Assembly: GCA_903897155.1 (NCBI GenBank)
Contig: CAIUAO010000096.1
Span: 1 to 8,756 of the forward strand
From: an uncultured Actinomycetes bacterium
Lineage (GTDB): Bacteria; Actinomycetota; Actinomycetes; Nanopelagicales; Nanopelagicaceae
Direction of reading: 5' to 3'
DNA: 8,756 nt
Within the stretch, counting starts at the first letter, position 1. Each line of letters starts with the position of its first letter. The notes under the pieces were generated by a model. That model had not been told where the DNA came from. It ran no database searches and worked only from the letters and a program-made list of their open reading frames with translations. Made by a program: the position numbers and the translations under genes. Positions 6,880 through 8,756 of the stretch are shown in pieces.

Positions 6880-8415
6880 ATGTCTGCCAATATTTCTAAA
6901 TCAGTTAAGGCCTCTTCCAAGCCGGGGCGCACGATTTCCATTCTTTTCGTAATCTTGATTGCCTTTTCAGCACTGGCATTTATTCAAGGCGATAAGGTCA
7001 AGTTAGGTCTTGATCTTCGTGGTGGAACAAGTGTGACTTTGCAACCCCGAGTAAGTGCGGGTGGAAGCGTGTCAACGGCAGCAATCAACCAAGCAGTTGC
7101 AATTATTCGCCAGCGTGTTAACTCACTGGGTGTTGCAGAGAGCCAAGTGGCTGCGCAGGGTTCTGGAAATAATCAGCAAATTGTTATTTCAGTACCAGGA
7201 AACACAGGAACAGCGATTGTTAACCTCGTGGGACAGACAGCAGAACTTCGTTTTCGGCAAGTTCTTGCGCAAGGCGCAGGAAGTGACACATCAACTGCAA
7301 CGGCAGCGGCTAAAGGTTCCAAAGCTGCCCCATCAAGTTTTCCAGCAGGCGTAACTGCTGCTCTTAACAATAAGTATGGCGCGCTTGACTGTGCACAAGC
7401 TAGCAATCGTCAAGGCGGAAATACGGATCTTCCTAATGAGGCAATCGTTGCTTGTAGCCGTGATGGTGCTACTAAATATATTTTGGCTCCAGCTCAAGTA
7501 GTAGGTACAGATGTGAAAGGTGCATCTGCTGGTCTTGATCAGGCAAGTGGCGCGGGATGGCAAGTCCTTTTGAACTTTACTGGCGCTGGAACCACAAAAT
7601 TTGGATCACTTACTTCAAGTGTGACAAAGCTTGCTGCTCCTCAAAATGAAGTTGCAATTGTTTTGGATGGACTAGTTATTACAGCTCCAAGAATTATTCA
7701 AGCAATTACAGCCGGTAATGCCCAGATCACAGGCAGTTTCACACAAAGTGATGCCTCAAACTTGGCTAACGTTCTTAAGTATGGAGCGCTCCCATTGGCA
7801 TTTGATCGCGGAGATGTCCAGCAAGTCTCTCCAACGCTGGGCTCTGATCAACTCCGTGCAGGCCTACTTGCTGGCGGAATTGGCTTGTTACTCGTTGTTC
7901 TTTATTCAGTACTTTATTACCGAGGTCTTGGAATTGTCAGCGTTGGCTCACTTCTAGTAGCGGGCGCAATCACATATCTCTCCTTCCTCTTGCTTGGAAA
8001 GTGGATTGGATTCACTCTTTCTCTTGCTGGTATCGCTGGCGCAATTGTTTCAATTGGTATTACTGCCGACTCATTCATTGTTTACTTTGAAAGACTTCGA
8101 GATGAAGTCCGAGAAGGAAGAACGCTGCGTACTGCTGTTCAAACTGGCTGGCAGAGAGCGCGACGCACAATCATCGTGGCTGACTCAGTCTCCTTGATTG
8201 CATCGGTACTTCTTTATTTCTTCGCGGTAGGCGATGTGCGCGGTTTCGCATTCACGCTCGGACTTACAACTGTTGTTGACTTGTTTGTCGTCTTCTTCTT
8301 TACAAAGCCTTTGGTAAGTATTCTTTCCAAAGTATCTTTCTACGCTCATGGACATAGATTCTCTGGATTCTCATCAAAAAGCCTGGGTATAGCTGCAGGA
8401 AAGGAAGTCATCTAA
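6880..8415 (+). CDS. secD: Protein translocase subunit SecD
   Basis: A membrane component of the accessory SecDF motor, which uses proton-motive force to help pull proteins out of the SecYEG channel on the outer face. The protein is 511 aa, on the short side (M. tuberculosis SecD about 573, E. coli 615). TM1 spans about 18-36, followed by the hallmark LDLRGG (44-49). The extracytoplasmic P1 region has a low-complexity Ala/Ser/Thr linker (about 130-153) and two cysteines, Cys171 and Cys192, close enough to suggest a disulfide. TM2-TM6 lie at about 327-347, 350-373, 378-400, 430-449 and 454-478. Asp397 in GITADSF aligns with the proton-relay Asp of TM4 (Asp340 in T. thermophilus SecDF). The TADSFIVYFERLRDE form is characteristic of actinobacteria. 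The usual partner yajC is not in front of it. Its stop shares one base with the secF start. Confidence 0.97.
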   Translation: MSANISKSVKASSKPGRTISILFVILIAFSALAFIQGDKVKLGLDLRGGTSVTLQPRVSAGGSVSTAAINQAVAIIRQRVNSLGVAESQVAAQGSGNNQQIVISVPGNTGTAIVNLVGQTAELRFRQVLAQGAGSDTSTATAAAKGSKAAPSSFPAGVTAALNNKYGALDCAQASNRQGGNTDLPNEAIVACSRDGATKYILAPAQVVGTDVKGASAGLDQASGAGWQVLLNFTGAGTTKFGSLTSSVTKLAAPQNEVAIVLDGLVITAPRIIQAITAGNAQITGSFTQSDASNLANVLKYGALPLAFDRGDVQQVSPTLGSDQLRAGLLAGGIGLLLVVLYSVLYYRGLGIVSVGSLLVAGAITYLSFLLLGKWIGFTLSLAGIAGAIVSIGITADSFIVYFERLRDEVREGRTLRTAVQTGWQRARRTIIVADSVSLIASVLLYFFAVGDVRGFAFTLGLTTVVDLFVVFFFTKPLVSILSKVSFYAHGHRFSGFSSKSLGIAAGKEVI

Positions 8416-8756
8416 TGTCACGTCTTGCTGGAATGGGTGGCCGCCTTTATCGCGGTGAAAAGTCATTTAATATTATTGGCAATCGCCGTCGTTGGTATGC
8501 GCTTTCACTACTTGTAGTGATCGTGTCTGGTGTCTCACTTGGTATTCAAGGATTACACCTTGGAATTGAATTTAAAGGTGGTTCACAGTTCCAAATAACT
8601 GCCCCTGGATCGACAGTTCCTCAGGGCCAGAAAGCTGTGAGCGATGCTGGTATTACATCTGAATCAATCGTTCAGATGATTGGAACAAACAAGGTCAGAA
8701 TCACTACTGGCGCTCTTACTAATGCCCAAAATGATGCGATTGAAAATTCGATTGCA
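8415..8756 (+). CDS. secF: Protein translocase subunit SecF, 3' end outside the window
   Basis: The first 114 codons of SecF, running off the window end with no stop or frameshift. SecF pairs with SecD in a 12-TM complex. Translated by hand, it shows a short cytoplasmic N-terminus (MSRLAGMGGRLYRGE), the actinobacterial FNIIGNRRRWYALS lead into TM1 (about residues 28-47), then LGIEFKGGSQF (49-59), the SecF version of the family GG motif, and the beginning of the extracytoplasmic P4 domain. The start ATG overlaps the secD TAA by one base (TAATG), and AGGAAAGGAAG at 8397-8407 is a good Shine-Dalgarno 7 bases upstream. Translation is probably coupled to secD. The remaining five membrane segments would lie downstream. 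Confidence 0.95.
   Translation, partial: MSRLAGMGGRLYRGEKSFNIIGNRRRWYALSLLVVIVSGVSLGIQGLHLGIEFKGGSQFQITAPGSTVPQGQKAVSDAGITSESIVQMIGTNKVRITTGALTNAQNDAIENSIA

Noticed and set aside
1..8756. A possible new defence, mobile or biosynthetic system
   Set aside because: Nearly every base is accounted for by conserved housekeeping genes in a known syntenic order. No integrase, transposase, repeat array, RNA gene or compositional break is visible.

Overview
The window is a stretch of chromosome from a bacterium of actinobacterial type with moderate, not high, GC. All genes are on the + strand. Evidence for the actinobacterial origin is a PimA-type phosphatidylinositol mannosyltransferase, the gene order pimA - small LemA-like membrane protein - (DUF3048 lipoprotein) - pdxS - pdxT - yebC - ruvC - ruvA - ruvB - secD - secF, and the actinobacterial form of the SecD TM4 motif (GITADSFIVYFER, where most bacteria have a VDANV-type sequence). 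The modest GC, very short gaps and repeated 1-4 base gene overlaps suggest a streamlined actinobacterium, for example a freshwater planktonic lineage such as Nanopelagicales (acI). That placement is inference and was not tested.

Layout. Bases 1-800 hold the 3' two thirds of pimA (cell-envelope mannolipid synthesis). It overlaps a small one-TM LemA-like protein (797-1303), which in turn overlaps a DUF3048/YerB-type lipoprotein (1300-2325); these three look translationally coupled. After 49 bp comes pdxS (2375-3274) and, after 21 bp, pdxT (3296-3904), the two subunits of the DXP-independent pyridoxal 5'-phosphate synthase. Next are yebC (3931-4683) and the Holliday-junction genes ruvC, ruvA and ruvB (4696-6868), with ruvC/ruvA and ruvA/ruvB each overlapping by 4 bases. 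Last are secD (6880-8415) and the first 114 codons of secF (8415 to the window end), the accessory membrane motor of the Sec translocase.

There are no RNA genes, mobile elements, CRISPR arrays, long repeats or convincing terminators. No intergenic gap exceeds about 50 bp. The region is therefore probably one long, polycistronic housekeeping block, perhaps with internal promoters. The best internal promoter candidate lies across the ruvB/secD junction.

I do not see a new defence, biosynthetic or mobile system. What merits a second look: yajC is missing from its usual place between ruvB and secD; a candidate leaderless promoter stands at that junction; ruvC (and more weakly pdxT) have no Shine-Dalgarno but carry a TANNNT box close to the start; and two poorly characterised envelope proteins (LemA-like and DUF3048) are tightly coupled to pimA.
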